A stretch of DNA of 64,000 nucleotides from an uncultured Bacilli bacterium (GCA_934102215.1 CAKOSH010000002.1:1-64000); one strand, 5' to 3'; numbered from the stretch's first letter, positions 17,907 to 26,951 are shown. A program made the numbers and translations. Notes: generated by a model from the sequence alone, not told the origin.

Positions 17907-18947
17907 ATGAAAAAGTATCTAATATTTACAATAGCACTTTTTTTATTTTGTAATGTACGTGCTGTAACTGAAAAATATAGTGAATGGAGTAGTGAATATC
18001 CAAAAGATATTAATGCTTTACTCATAAGAAAGGAGGATAGATATCTATGGTATAGGGATGTTATAACTGATGAAGAATTCATTATGAAAGAATTAGTTAA
18101 AGATAAAATAATTGATTATAATGATATAGTTTATAAGGAAAGTGAAGAAACTATTATAAGACCAGAAGCATTTATAAGTAGAGTTATTCATATTGAAAAT
18201 AAAAATTATACATTTAAAAAGAATGATATAGATTCTATAAGTATAAAGTTTAATGATACTAATGTATATGAATTGGAAATATATATTAGTGATGAAAAAT
18301 ATAATTATGATATAAATGAAGAATATAAGTTCTTAAATGATAATGATTATGATGTATATAAAAATATTAGCACAAATATAGATATTAAATTAAATGATAA
18401 ATATGATATAGATGATATTGTTATTAGACTTTATTATGATAATAATAGTAGTGTTTATATTGCTTTTAAGTCTTATATTTATGATGTTTTTTATAATGAT
18501 TTTAATTTAGATAATGATGTTCTTGTAGTGGATTCTTCTAATTTAAAAAGTAAATTAGTTCAAAATATACCTATTTATAAATATAGAGATATGCTTTATA
18601 GAACTTATAAGATGACTCGCGAATATACTAAAGAATACTATAGTGAATATGATAGTGATTATACTAAAGATGAAAGTACTAAAAAAGAATTTTATAGTTA
18701 CTTACTTAATGACTATGTTATAGTTGATTCAAAAGGTAATATTGTTAAGAATATGGATTACTGTATAAAGAATTTTTGTTCAATAGAAATAATTGAAGAA
18801 AGAGAAGAAGAAAATCCTAAAACAGGTGATTTTATTGGATATAGTTTTATTTTATTATTTATATCTTTTGTTATTATATCAGTAATGTTATTTATTTTTT
18901 ATAAGAAAATAGTTAGTAAAAAATCTAGTTTTGTCGAATCACTTTAA
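17907..18947 (+). CDS. Secreted protein with NPKTGD sorting signal
   Basis: This 346-residue protein starts after GAGGGAGG with a signal peptide (residues 1-19, ending VRAVT). The body is very rich in Asp, Tyr, Asn and Lys and matches no known domain. The C-terminus has EENPKTGD, a strong hydrophobic helix and a Lys-containing tail. This is the third NPxTGD protein in the window. The tail after the helix (about 14 residues) is longer than in the other two, so plain membrane anchoring is also possible. Confidence 0.8.
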   Translation: MKKYLIFTIALFLFCNVRAVTEKYSEWSSEYPKDINALLIRKEDRYLWYRDVITDEEFIMKELVKDKIIDYNDIVYKESEETIIRPEAFISRVIHIENKNYTFKKNDIDSISIKFNDTNVYELEIYISDEKYNYDINEEYKFLNDNDYDVYKNISTNIDIKLNDKYDIDDIVIRLYYDNNSSVYIAFKSYIYDVFYNDFNLDNDVLVVDSSNLKSKLVQNIPIYKYRDMLYRTYKMTREYTKEYYSEYDSDYTKDESTKKEFYSYLLNDYVIVDSKGNIVKNMDYCIKNFCSIEIIEEREEENPKTGDFIGYSFILLFISFVIISVMLFIFYKKIVSKKSSFVESL

Positions 18948-18988
18948 ATATTTAAAATATTATTATAATATTTATTCAGGAGACGCGA

Positions 18989-19330
18989 ATGGATATAGAT
19001 ATAGATTATAAGAAAGGTGTTCTTTTTATAAGAATTATAGGTTATTTTATAAGAAGTAATATTAGTAGATTTGAAGAAAAAGTAATTCCAATTATATTAG
19101 AACTTACTGCTAAAAAAGTGTCTATTAATTTATCTAATATTGTTATGATAGATAATTATGGACTTGAGTCATTTATTAAAATATCTAATATTGTTAATAG
19201 GTTTAATGGTAAAGTTGCTATATGTGATATTAATAATGAAATTAATAAGTTTATGAAGCATAGTGATGTTTTTGATTATTGTTTTAGTTCTAAAAATGAA
19301 GAGTCAGTCATAGGAGTTCTTAATATATGA
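18989..19330 (+). CDS. STAS-domain anti-sigma antagonist-like protein lacking the phospho-serine
   Basis: This 113-residue protein is a single STAS domain (IDIDYKKGVLFIRIIGYF at the start, then ISRFEEKV and VSINLSNIVMIDNYGL). SpoIIAA and RsbV proteins carry D-S-S-G-L at this last site, where a serine is phosphorylated by the partner kinase; here it reads D-N-Y-G-L. CAGGAG precedes the ATG. The stop (TGA) overlaps the start of the sigma gene as ATGA, so the pair is translationally coupled. No SpoIIAB or RsbW kinase lies between them or nearby. Confidence 0.82.
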   Translation: MDIDIDYKKGVLFIRIIGYFIRSNISRFEEKVIPIILELTAKKVSINLSNIVMIDNYGLESFIKISNIVNRFNGKVAICDINNEINKFMKHSDVFDYCFSSKNEESVIGVLNI

Positions 19331-19968
19331 ATGATATAATGTATGAACTTATTAAAGCTAATGAAGGTCTTATATATAAAATAGCATCTAAATATAGTAA
19401 ATATTATAATATAGAAGATTTATATCAAGTTGGTTCAATTGGAATAATTAAAGCATATAAAAAGTATAGAGAAGATTGTAATGCTAAATTTAGTACTTAT
19501 GCTTATAAATATGTTCTTGGTGAAATAATTGATTTTATTCGTAAAGATAGAAATATTGTTGTAAGTGAAGAATATATGTCTATATATAAAAAGTATATTA
19601 AGGTTCGTGAATTATTATATAGTAAGTATGAAAGGGAACCTAGTTTTAGTGAGATTGCTTCATTTATGGAAATAAGTGAAAGTGAATTATTAAGTATCGT
19701 AGAGAGTGTTATGTTTACTATGAGTAATGAAGTAAGTGAGGACTTTACATATGAAGGAGTAGTTGATGATAGAGATAATATTCTAAATAAGATTCTTATA
19801 GATACTGAACTTGAATCTATGGATGAAATAGATAGAAAGATTATAGATTATAGATATTATCAAGGATATAGTCAAAGTGAAACTGCTACTTTGATGGGAA
19901 TGAGTCAAGCAGGAGTATCAAGAAGTGAAAAATTAATACTTTCTAAAATTAAAGATAAAATTGCATAA
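19327..19968 (+). CDS. Sporulation/stress-type sigma factor (SigF/SigB group)
   Basis: This 213-residue sigma-70 family protein has region 2 (IEDLYQVGSIGIIKAYKKY, then AKFSTYAYKYVLGEIIDFIRK) and a region 3 segment around EREPSFSEIASFMEIS. Region 4 follows (MDEIDRKIIDYRYYQGYSQSE). It lacks region 1 and has about the size of SigF, SigG or SigB. It follows a STAS gene with a 4-bp overlap, as in spoIIAA-spoIIAB-sigF but without the middle gene. With spoVS at 40600 this supports some form of sporulation or stress programme. Confidence 0.85.
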   Translation: MNDIMYELIKANEGLIYKIASKYSKYYNIEDLYQVGSIGIIKAYKKYREDCNAKFSTYAYKYVLGEIIDFIRKDRNIVVSEEYMSIYKKYIKVRELLYSKYEREPSFSEIASFMEISESELLSIVESVMFTMSNEVSEDFTYEGVVDDRDNILNKILIDTELESMDEIDRKIIDYRYYQGYSQSETATLMGMSQAGVSRSEKLILSKIKDKIA

Positions 19969-19969
19969 G

Positions 19970-19994
19970 AAAAAGCGTATCATTTACGCTTTTT
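19970..19994. terminator. Bidirectional terminator overlapping a stop codon
   Basis: The stem AAAAAGCGTA/TACGCTTTTT has a TCATT loop. It serves the sigma gene ending at 19968 and contains the TGA stop of the minus-strand gene at 19980. Confidence 0.85.
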
Positions 19995-20606
19995 AATTAT
20001 TGCTGAAATTGTGAATCCTACTAAACCAAATACTACTGCGATTATTATCATAACTCTATATCTATATTTATCATTGTAAACTATTTCACTATCAAGAACT
20101 TCAAAACTATTTATTAAATCAGTAAGTTCAGTGTTATTATTAAGTTCACTATCAGAACTATATGTAATCATCATTATATATTTATCGGTAGTAAAAGTAT
20201 ATCCTCTTTGATAAGTATCATAACCAGTAGATTCTTTAGTAGGCCACACTGTATCATATACTATACAATTTCTATTATTTATTTTTTCTTTTCTAACGTT
20301 TTTAACATCTACTTTTATATTGTAATCTTTTAGTTGTTCATTAATAGAATTTTCAATATATTCTTCATATTTCTTCATATCATCTTCAGTATATCTTAAT
20401 ATATCATATCTATTAGTGTTATTGTCTATTGTTACTGTTATATAGTTGTTATCTTTAGTCCATTTATATAGACTTGATTCATTTATTTCTTCAGTATAAC
20501 CATCAGGTACATTTAGTTTAAAATAATTATTTTCAATTGCATTTATATTTAGTGTTTCAGCAAATAATGTTATTATTATTAATAACATTGTAAATATTTT
20601 TTTCAT
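19980..20606 (-). CDS. Exported protein with C-terminal membrane anchor, unknown
   Basis: This 208-residue protein has a signal peptide (about residues 1-24, ending INAIE), an extracellular domain with regular beta/alpha pattern (FKLNVPDGYTEE, then YITVTIDNN), and a C-terminal helix (about 184-203) ending in KKRK. The topology is that of a membrane-tethered extracellular domain without a sorting motif. No family is recognised. It runs opposite to the neighbouring genes and ends in TGA, one of only two such stops I found among the intact genes. Confidence 0.75.
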   Translation of the reverse strand: MKKIFTMLLIIITLFAETLNINAIENNYFKLNVPDGYTEEINESSLYKWTKDNNYITVTIDNNTNRYDILRYTEDDMKKYEEYIENSINEQLKDYNIKVDVKNVRKEKINNRNCIVYDTVWPTKESTGYDTYQRGYTFTTDKYIMMITYSSDSELNNNTELTDLINSFEVLDSEIVYNDKYRYRVMIIIAVVFGLVGFTISAIIKKRK

Positions 20607-20640
20607 TTCATCACCTAATAAATATTATAAACTATTTTTC

Positions 20641-20669
20641 TTGTAAATGAAATATTATATTGATATAAT
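20641..20669 (+). promoter_or_regulatory. Promoter of the amino-acid ABC operon
   Basis: TTGTAA (20641-20646) and TATAAT (20664-20669) are separated by 17 bp. AGGAGAG and the ATG at 20691 follow. Confidence 0.75.
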
Positions 20670-20690
20670 TTATATTAGGAGAGTAAATGT

Positions 20691-21422
20691 ATGAAGAGAT
20701 TATTTAAGTATTTTGTTTGTTTAATTACTATGTTTATGCTTTTTGGATGTGGAAAAGATGATAGTAAAATTGTTATGGTTACGGAGTCAGGGTTTGCTCC
20801 ATACGAATATAGAAGTGGAGATGAAGTGGTTGGAGTAGATGTTGATATTGCTCGTGAAATAGCAAAAGAGCTTAATAAAGAACTTGTTATAAAAGATGTT
20901 GATTTTGGTTCAATTATTAATGAACTTAATTCAGGTAAAGCTGATTTTGCAGCTGCTGGTATGAGTATAGATGAAGAAAGAAAAAAGAGTGTTGACTTTT
21001 CTATTGAATACGCAACTAGTGAGCAAGTTGTAGTTGTAAGAAAAGGTTATGATAAGATTAAAAGTATAAATGATTTAGAAAATAAAATTATATCTGTACA
21101 ACTTGGTACTGTTGCTGATACATATTTAACTGATAAATTTAATAATGTAAAATTATTTAGACAAAAGAAATTTTTAGCGGCCGCTGAAGATGTTAAAACT
21201 GGTAAATCAGATTGTATTGTAATGGATAAATTACCAGCAATAGAACTAGTTAAATCAAATTCTGAACTTGAAATATTAAATGTAACATTGTTTACTGATA
21301 AATATGCGATTGCTGTTAAAAAAGGTAATACAGAATTATTAAATAAAATTAATAGTGTTTTAGAAAGATTAATGAAAGAGGGTAAAATAGAAGAATATAT
21401 TATTAATCATTCTTCTAATTAG
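20691..21422 (+). CDS. Amino-acid ABC transporter substrate-binding lipoprotein
   Basis: This 243-residue protein has a lipoprotein signal peptide with lipobox LFGC (Cys20). The mature part is a family 3 solute-binding protein: TESGFAPYEYR near the N-terminus, GVDVDIAREIAKELN, and FAAAGMSIDEERKKSVDFS. Such proteins capture polar amino acids outside the membrane. Permease and ATPase genes follow in the same operon. The genes downstream suggest an arginine, ornithine or related amino-acid substrate, but that is inference. Confidence 0.93.
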   Translation: MKRLFKYFVCLITMFMLFGCGKDDSKIVMVTESGFAPYEYRSGDEVVGVDVDIAREIAKELNKELVIKDVDFGSIINELNSGKADFAAAGMSIDEERKKSVDFSIEYATSEQVVVVRKGYDKIKSINDLENKIISVQLGTVADTYLTDKFNNVKLFRQKKFLAAAEDVKTGKSDCIVMDKLPAIELVKSNSELEILNVTLFTDKYAIAVKKGNTELLNKINSVLERLMKEGKIEEYIINHSSN

Positions 21423-21427
21423 AAGTT

Positions 21428-22126
21428 ATGAGTGAATTATTAAATGGAATTTATGATGATTTTTATAAGACAGTTATATTTGATGAAAGATATAAGTTAA
21501 TATTAGAGGGTCTTAAAAATACAATACTAATAGCAATAGGGGCAGTAATAGTTGGTATATTACTTGGAAGTATCATTTCTATTGTAAAGTATACTAATAA
21601 AGAAAGAGGTAAATTTAAATTACTTAGTAAAATATTTGATATATATGTAAATATCATAAGAGGTACACCCAGTGTTTTACAACTTATGATTATGTATTAT
21701 GTTATATTTAAAACATCAAATATTGATTCTGTTATCGTTGGAATTATAGCATTTGGTATTAATTCTTCTGCTTATGTTGCTGAAATTCTTAGAAGTGGAT
21801 TTGATAGTATTGATGATGGACAAGTAGAAGCAGGACTTTCACTTGGACTTAATTTTAGACAAGTGCTTAAATATATAATTATTCCACAAGCAATTAAAGT
21901 AAGCTTACCATCCATGGGAAATGAATTTGTAACATTAATTAAAGAAACTGCGATTGCTGGATATATTGGAATAGAAGATTTAACAAAAGCATCAGATATT
22001 ATTGCATCAAGAACATATGATTATTTCTTTCCACTTGTACTTGTTGCTTTAATATATTTATTTCTTACAAGTGTTATTAGTAAACTTCTTAAGAAAATGG
22101 AAAGGAAGTTGAATGTAAATGATTAG
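21428..22126 (+). CDS. Amino-acid ABC transporter permease
   Basis: This 232-residue HisM-type permease has about five membrane helices. It carries RGTPSVLQLM, typical of polar amino-acid permeases, and the EAA loop that contacts the ATPase (EAGLSLGLNFRQVLKYIIIP). It lies 5 bp after the binding-protein gene and overlaps the ATPase gene by 8 bp, so all three are coupled. It forms the membrane channel of the uptake system. Confidence 0.94.
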   Translation: MSELLNGIYDDFYKTVIFDERYKLILEGLKNTILIAIGAVIVGILLGSIISIVKYTNKERGKFKLLSKIFDIYVNIIRGTPSVLQLMIMYYVIFKTSNIDSVIVGIIAFGINSSAYVAEILRSGFDSIDDGQVEAGLSLGLNFRQVLKYIIIPQAIKVSLPSMGNEFVTLIKETAIAGYIGIEDLTKASDIIASRTYDYFFPLVLVALIYLFLTSVISKLLKKMERKLNVND

Positions 22127-22823
22127 TATAAAAAAAATAAGTAAAAAATATAATAATAAATATGTATTTAGAAATATAAGTTTTGATATAAATGATAATG
22201 AAAAATTATTAATAATTGGTCCATCTGGATGTGGAAAAACAACACTTATAAGATGTTTAAATGGGCTTAATAAAGTTAATTCAGGGAATATATTTCTAAA
22301 TGGTGTTAAAATCAGTAATATTGATGATGTTACTTTAAAGAGTAAAGTTGGTATGGTATTTCAAAATTATAATTTGTTTCCACATTTAACTGTAAGAGAA
22401 AATGTATCACTTGCGCCAAGATTACTTAAAATGGGAAGTGACAGGGAAATAGATGATTTAGTTAAAAGATTGCTTTCTGAAGTAAATATTATAAATAAGA
22501 TAGATTCATATCCTTCAAAATTAAGCGGAGGAGAAAAACAAAGAGTAGCAATAGCAAGAACGCTTGCGACTAAACCTGAAGTAATATTATTTGATGAACC
22601 GACATCAGCACTTGATCCAGCAACTATTAATGATTTTATTTCATTATTAAATGAACTTTCTAAAACAACAACTATAGTAGTAGTATCACATGAAATGGAT
22701 TTAATAAAATCATTTGCTGATAAAGTATTATTTTTAAAAGATGGAAGTATTTTAGAATATGGTACTCCTGATGAAATAATTAATAGTAAGAATCCAGTAG
22801 TACGTGAATTTCTAGGAAAATAG
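22119..22823 (+). CDS. Amino-acid ABC transporter ATP-binding protein
   Basis: This 234-residue ATPase has Walker A GPSGCGKTT (near residue 32), the Q-loop in MVFQNYNLFPHL, the signature LSGGEKQR, Walker B VILFDEP, and the H-loop in VVSHEMD. It is close to GlnQ/HisP-type proteins. The start overlaps the permease end, with AAAGGAAG upstream. It powers the importer encoded just before it. Confidence 0.95.
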   Translation: MISIKKISKKYNNKYVFRNISFDINDNEKLLIIGPSGCGKTTLIRCLNGLNKVNSGNIFLNGVKISNIDDVTLKSKVGMVFQNYNLFPHLTVRENVSLAPRLLKMGSDREIDDLVKRLLSEVNIINKIDSYPSKLSGGEKQRVAIARTLATKPEVILFDEPTSALDPATINDFISLLNELSKTTTIVVVSHEMDLIKSFADKVLFLKDGSILEYGTPDEIINSKNPVVREFLGK

Positions 22824-22855
22824 GTAAATATTTTTTAAAAATGTTTACTTTTTTT
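22824..22855 (+). terminator. Intrinsic terminator of the ABC operon
   Basis: The 11-bp stem GTAAATATTTT/AAAATGTTTAC (one G-T pair) is followed by seven T residues. Its right arm also contains the -35 box of the next promoter. Confidence 0.88.
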
Positions 22856-22872
22856 AATGTTCTAGTTATAAT
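22844..22872 (+). promoter_or_regulatory. Promoter of the ornithine carbamoyltransferase gene
   Basis: TTTACT (22844-22849), inside the preceding terminator, and TATAAT (22867-22872) are separated by 17 bp. Confidence 0.65.
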
Positions 22873-22917
22873 TGTTGTAGAAAGTATATAAGATTGAAAG
22901 GAGAAATATAAATATAT

Positions 22918-23910
22918 ATGGTAGATTTAAGAAAGAAAAGTTTTTTAAAATTATTAGATTTTACAGAGGAGGAAATACGTTATTTACTTGATTTAGCAAA
23001 GAATTTCAAGGAAAAGAAACATAATCATGAAGCACATGAATATTTAAAAGGCAAAAACGTTGCTTTAATATTTGAAAAGACTTCTACAAGAACTAGATGT
23101 TCATTTGAAGTTGCTGCTTATGATTTAGGTATGCATACAACTTATTTAGATCCAACTGGTAGTCAACTTGGTAAAAAGGAAAGCGTTGCTGATACTGCGA
23201 AAGTACTTGGTAGAATTTATGATGGTATTGAATTTAGAGGATTTAAACAAGAATCAGTTGATGATTTAGCAAAGTATTCAGGAGTACCTGTATGGAATGG
23301 ACTTACTGATTTATTCCATCCAACACAAGCACTTGCTGACTTTATGACTATGGAAGAACATTTTGGTCATTTAAAAGGACTTAAATTTGTATTCATGGGA
23401 GACACTAGAAATAATTGTGCTAGAAGTTTAATGGTAATGAGTGCTAAAATGGGAGTTAATTTTGTAGCATGTGGACCTAAAGATTTATGGCCAGACATGG
23501 AACTTGTTAATACATGTACTGAAATTGCTAATAAGAATGGATGTACAATTACACTTACTGATTCAGTAGAAGAAGGAGTAAAAAATGCAGATGTACTTTA
23601 TACAGATGTATGGGTATCTATGGGAGAACCAGATGAAATATGGAAATCAAGAATAGATTTATTACAAAAATATCAAGTTAATAAAGAAACAATGAATATT
23701 GCGAATCCAAATGCTATATTCTTACATTGTTTACCATCATTCCATGATTTAAATACAACAATAGGTAAAGATATAAATGAAAAATTTGGACTTACAGCAA
23801 TGGAAGTAACAGATGATGTATTTTTAAGCAAACAATCAAAAGTATTTGATGAAGCAGAAAATAGAATGCACACTATTAAAGCTGTAATGTACGCTACATT
23901 AAAAGAATAG
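22918..23910 (+). CDS. argF/arcB: Ornithine carbamoyltransferase
   Basis: This 330-residue enzyme interconverts ornithine plus carbamoyl phosphate and citrulline. The carbamoyl phosphate site STRTR is at residues 56-60, HPTQ near 133, and the ornithine-site HCLP near 270. AAAGGAG precedes the ATG at unusually long spacing (14 nt). No arginine deiminase, carbamate kinase, argininosuccinate synthase or other arg gene is near. The sequence resembles ArcB-type catabolic enzymes at least as much as biosynthetic ones, so I leave the direction open. It follows an amino-acid importer that could supply the substrate. Confidence 0.93.
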   Translation: MVDLRKKSFLKLLDFTEEEIRYLLDLAKNFKEKKHNHEAHEYLKGKNVALIFEKTSTRTRCSFEVAAYDLGMHTTYLDPTGSQLGKKESVADTAKVLGRIYDGIEFRGFKQESVDDLAKYSGVPVWNGLTDLFHPTQALADFMTMEEHFGHLKGLKFVFMGDTRNNCARSLMVMSAKMGVNFVACGPKDLWPDMELVNTCTEIANKNGCTITLTDSVEEGVKNADVLYTDVWVSMGEPDEIWKSRIDLLQKYQVNKETMNIANPNAIFLHCLPSFHDLNTTIGKDINEKFGLTAMEVTDDVFLSKQSKVFDEAENRMHTIKAVMYATLKE

Positions 23911-23920
23911 GAGTATAAGT

Positions 23921-24652
23921 GTGAAGTCATTAAAGAAAATATTTATTATAATTATTGTTTTATTAGTAGTTTTTAGTGGTGTTGTTTATATAGATTATTT
24001 TCTTGTAAAGACTAAGAATACTTTTCCTAAAATTGCAATAAAAGAAGAACTAAATGATGAAACAACAGTGTACAAAGCAATACTATATAAAGTTTGGTAT
24101 TGTAAAAATAATAAAACATTATCTATAGGTAATTATAGTGATAAAGATGCTATATGTCCTAAAAAATATACATATGAAAATGGATATTATAAGAATTCTA
24201 TGGGAATAGTTATATCAAAACATGATCTTGAATTATTAATATCTCAAGGAATTTATACAAGTGAAATGATAGAAGATATTAGTAGTGAAAGTGATTTAAA
24301 AGATAAAGTATATGTAGCACTTACATATGGTAAAACTAAATATAAAAAAGTAGATAAAGATAAGAGAGAAGATATTACTCTTATAAATGGTGTTGAACTT
24401 GTAGTATTTCCATCATTTGAACAAAAAGGTGAAGAATATAGTTGGACATATGATTATGATGTTATAAACTTTAATTGTATGAAGACTGATAAAGATAAGA
24501 CAAAATTATTTTCAAAGTATGAAAATGGTGAATGTAGTGAGGATTATCAAAAACTACAATTTGATGATAGATGGTGTTCATTATATAAGAATTCTACTTT
24601 AATATATAAAGATGATATAGAAAAATTATGTGAAAGAGAGAAGGAAGCTTAA
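23921..24652 (+). CDS. Membrane-anchored protein of unknown function
   Basis: This 243-residue protein starts with GTG (23921) after AGGAG. One N-terminal membrane helix (about residues 6-24) is followed by an extracellular domain with six scattered cysteines, which could form disulfides if exported. No family is recognised. It follows the carbamoyltransferase by 10 bp and probably shares its transcript. Its stop codon lies inside a terminator hairpin. Confidence 0.7.
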   Translation: MKSLKKIFIIIIVLLVVFSGVVYIDYFLVKTKNTFPKIAIKEELNDETTVYKAILYKVWYCKNNKTLSIGNYSDKDAICPKKYTYENGYYKNSMGIVISKHDLELLISQGIYTSEMIEDISSESDLKDKVYVALTYGKTKYKKVDKDKREDITLINGVELVVFPSFEQKGEEYSWTYDYDVINFNCMKTDKDKTKLFSKYENGECSEDYQKLQFDDRWCSLYKNSTLIYKDDIEKLCEREKEA

Positions 24653-24669
24653 CGTTTCCTTTTATTTTC
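24640..24669 (+). terminator. Intrinsic terminator overlapping the end of the preceding gene
   Basis: AAGGAA and TTCCTT form a 6-bp stem around the TAA stop of the gene ending at 24652, followed by TTATTTT. The stem is short, so strength is uncertain. Confidence 0.5.
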
Positions 24670-24672
24670 TCC

Positions 24673-24701
24673 TTGTACTATCTTTATTGTCGTGTTATAA
24701 T
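24673..24701 (+). promoter_or_regulatory. Promoter of cdsA
   Basis: TTGTAC (24673-24678) and TATAAT (24696-24701) are separated by exactly 17 bp. Transcription should begin about 10 nt before the ATG at 24720, which rules out the longer upstream frame starting at 24630. Confidence 0.75.
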
Positions 24702-24719
24702 TATCATGGTGAAAATGAT

Positions 24720-25508
24720 ATGAAAAGAAGAGTTATAAGTGCAATTATTGCATTAATTATTTGTATTCCATTACTTATTATAGGTGGTTATCCATTTTAT
24801 GTTGGTGTTTCTATATTAAGTGTAATTGGATATTATGAAATAATAAATATACGTGAAAGAGAGAGAAAAGTTCCATTACTTATTAAGTTAATAGGGTTAG
24901 TTACTTATTTAATGATAGTTCTTAATAATGTAGTAAGTTCTAATATATTTTATATTGATTATAAGGTACTTGCTTTAACAGCCTTTTTGTTAATGTTACC
25001 AATTATATTTTTTGATAGAAAGAAATATAATGTTAATGATGCTTTATATTTGATAGGAACTTCTATATTTTTAGGTATTACTTTTAATTTCTTAATGATA
25101 TTTAGAAATATCGATATTAATTATTTAATTTATATATTGTTAATTACAATTATGACAGATACATTTGCTCATTTCTTTGGTACTAAGATTGGTAAACATA
25201 AATTATGTCCAAGTGTGTCACCTAATAAAACTATAGAAGGAGCAGTTGGCGGTGCTATATTTGGTACATTCTTTGGCAGTGTTTTCTATTTAACTATGTT
25301 TAATGGAAATACATTTGTTATAATTTTAATTAGTTTATTATTATCAATAGTTGCTCAATGTGGTGATTTAGTATTCTCTGCTATTAAAAGAGAATATGAT
25401 GTTAAAGATTTTGGAAAAATTATGCCAGGTCATGGTGGAGTATTAGATAGATTTGATAGTTTATTATTTTCTATACTTTTATTCTCTATAATATTTTCAT
25501 ATCTTTAG
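24720..25508 (+). CDS. cdsA: Phosphatidate cytidylyltransferase
   Basis: This 263-residue, multi-helix membrane enzyme makes CDP-diacylglycerol from phosphatidate and CTP, the precursor of acidic phospholipids. The C-terminus carries the family signature AIKREYDVKDFGKIMPGHGG followed by VLDRFDS. The start is set at ATG 24720 by the promoter. It is followed 8 bp later by rseP, the usual cdsA-rseP order of bacteria. Confidence 0.94.
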   Translation: MKRRVISAIIALIICIPLLIIGGYPFYVGVSILSVIGYYEIINIRERERKVPLLIKLIGLVTYLMIVLNNVVSSNIFYIDYKVLALTAFLLMLPIIFFDRKKYNVNDALYLIGTSIFLGITFNFLMIFRNIDINYLIYILLITIMTDTFAHFFGTKIGKHKLCPSVSPNKTIEGAVGGAIFGTFFGSVFYLTMFNGNTFVIILISLLLSIVAQCGDLVFSAIKREYDVKDFGKIMPGHGGVLDRFDSLLFSILLFSIIFSYL

Positions 25509-25516
25509 GAGGATAC

Positions 25517-26578
25517 ATGAATTTTATATTAACATTACTTATATTGATGATTATACTCGGTATAATTATTACAATACATGAATTTGGACATTTTATTGCG
25601 GCTAAAAAAAGTGGTGTTTATGTTGATGAATTTTCAATAGGTATGGGTCCATTAATTTTTAAACACAAGCCTAAAAATAGTGAAACAACTTATTCACTTA
25701 GGTTATTACCTGTTGGTGGTTTTGTTTCTATGGCTGAAAAAGAAGATCCTGATAATAAAAAAATTAAGAAAGATAGGGTACTTGAAAATAAATGTTTTGG
25801 AAGAAGATTATTAGTACTTTTAAATGGTATTATATTTAACTGTATTCTTGCGATTTTTTTATTCTTTATAAGTGGTCTTATTTATGGTAAGCCTATTAAT
25901 ACTGCTGAAATTGCTCGTATTGAAGAAGAAAGTGCTGCGTATACTTCTGGTCTTGAAGTAGGAGATACTATTATTAAAGTTAATGGTAACAATATTGAAT
26001 CATTAGAAGATTTCTTACTTGAAGCGTCTGCTAAAAAGTTAAAAGATAATTATGTGTTTACAGTAAAAAAACAAGATGGAAGCACTAAAGATATTAATAT
26101 TAAACCAGAAGTACATACAGAAAATGGAGAAGAAGTACGCAAATATGGTATTGGATTTGGCGGAACTATTCATAAAAAAGGATTCATGAATGCTGTTAGT
26201 TATGCGTTTGAAGGTTTCTATTCAAATACACTTACTATTATTAAAATACTTGGTTCATTATTTACTGGAGATGTTAAATTAAAAAGTTTAAGTGGTCCAG
26301 TTGGAATATATACAGTTGTTGATCAAGTTAAATCACAAGGATTTGAAACATTATTATATTTAACAGCATATTTGAGTGTAAATGTAGCAGTAATTAATTT
26401 AGTGCCTGTACCAGTTTTTGATGGTGGAAGAGTATTACTTTTAATAATAGAAAAGATAAGTAGAAAGAAAACAAATGAAAAATTAGAATACATATTAAAT
26501 CTAGTTGGATTTGGATTAATGATATTATTGATGATTTATGTTACATTTAATGATATAATAAAGCTTGTGGTGAAATAG
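25517..26578 (+). CDS. rseP: Site-2 intramembrane metalloprotease
   Basis: This 353-residue zinc protease of the RseP/RasP group carries the active-site HEFGH at residues 21-25 in the first membrane helix. A PDZ-like domain is at about 125-215 (SGLEVGDTIIKVNG), and the third zinc ligand lies in the C-terminal motif NLVPVPVFDGG near 294. AGGAGG precedes the ATG. It cuts membrane-bound anti-sigma factors and signal-peptide remnants. The RsgI-like protein at 14245 is a plausible substrate, because RsgI proteins are processed this way in other Firmicutes. Confidence 0.94.
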   Translation: MNFILTLLILMIILGIIITIHEFGHFIAAKKSGVYVDEFSIGMGPLIFKHKPKNSETTYSLRLLPVGGFVSMAEKEDPDNKKIKKDRVLENKCFGRRLLVLLNGIIFNCILAIFLFFISGLIYGKPINTAEIARIEEESAAYTSGLEVGDTIIKVNGNNIESLEDFLLEASAKKLKDNYVFTVKKQDGSTKDINIKPEVHTENGEEVRKYGIGFGGTIHKKGFMNAVSYAFEGFYSNTLTIIKILGSLFTGDVKLKSLSGPVGIYTVVDQVKSQGFETLLYLTAYLSVNVAVINLVPVPVFDGGRVLLLIIEKISRKKTNEKLEYILNLVGFGLMILLMIYVTFNDIIKLVVK

Positions 26579-26579
26579 T

Positions 26580-26951
26580 ATGGATAATAGTTATTTAAAT
26601 AATAAAGTAATTTTGAAATATTGTCCTGATTACTATAGAATCATAAATGAAGAATTTAGTGAACTTGATACTATGAGTGATAAAGTAATTGAAATATATC
26701 AATCTTTTATATTTAGTATAGATATTAATGAGAAAGAAGATTTAAAATTAATTACTCAATTAAATAAGGCAGTATGTAGATATTTTGATGATAGAGAGTT
26801 CAAAAAAATGCTTACATTATCTTTAATGGCTTTAAGACTTCCTAAAAGTACTAAAGATGTTTTAGGAGTTCTTGCTAGTGAAATAATTAAGCAATACAAT
26901 AAGTATATGGAGGGATTTACAAGAAATCTTTATATTCCAAAATGGATATAA
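26580..26951 (+). CDS. Small soluble protein of unknown function
   Basis: This 123-residue, mostly helical acidic protein has no signal peptide or membrane helix. It starts one base after the rseP stop, and 12 bp separate it from an HD-domain gene, so it sits in the cdsA-rseP transcript. No family is recognised. Confidence 0.65.
   Translation: MDNSYLNNKVILKYCPDYYRIINEEFSELDTMSDKVIEIYQSFIFSIDINEKEDLKLITQLNKAVCRYFDDREFKKMLTLSLMALRLPKSTKDVLGVLASEIIKQYNKYMEGFTRNLYIPKWI

Noticed and set aside
24630..24719. N-terminal extension of CdsA from GTG 24630
   Set aside because: A consensus promoter at 24673-24701 lies inside it and a good ATG follows at 24720.
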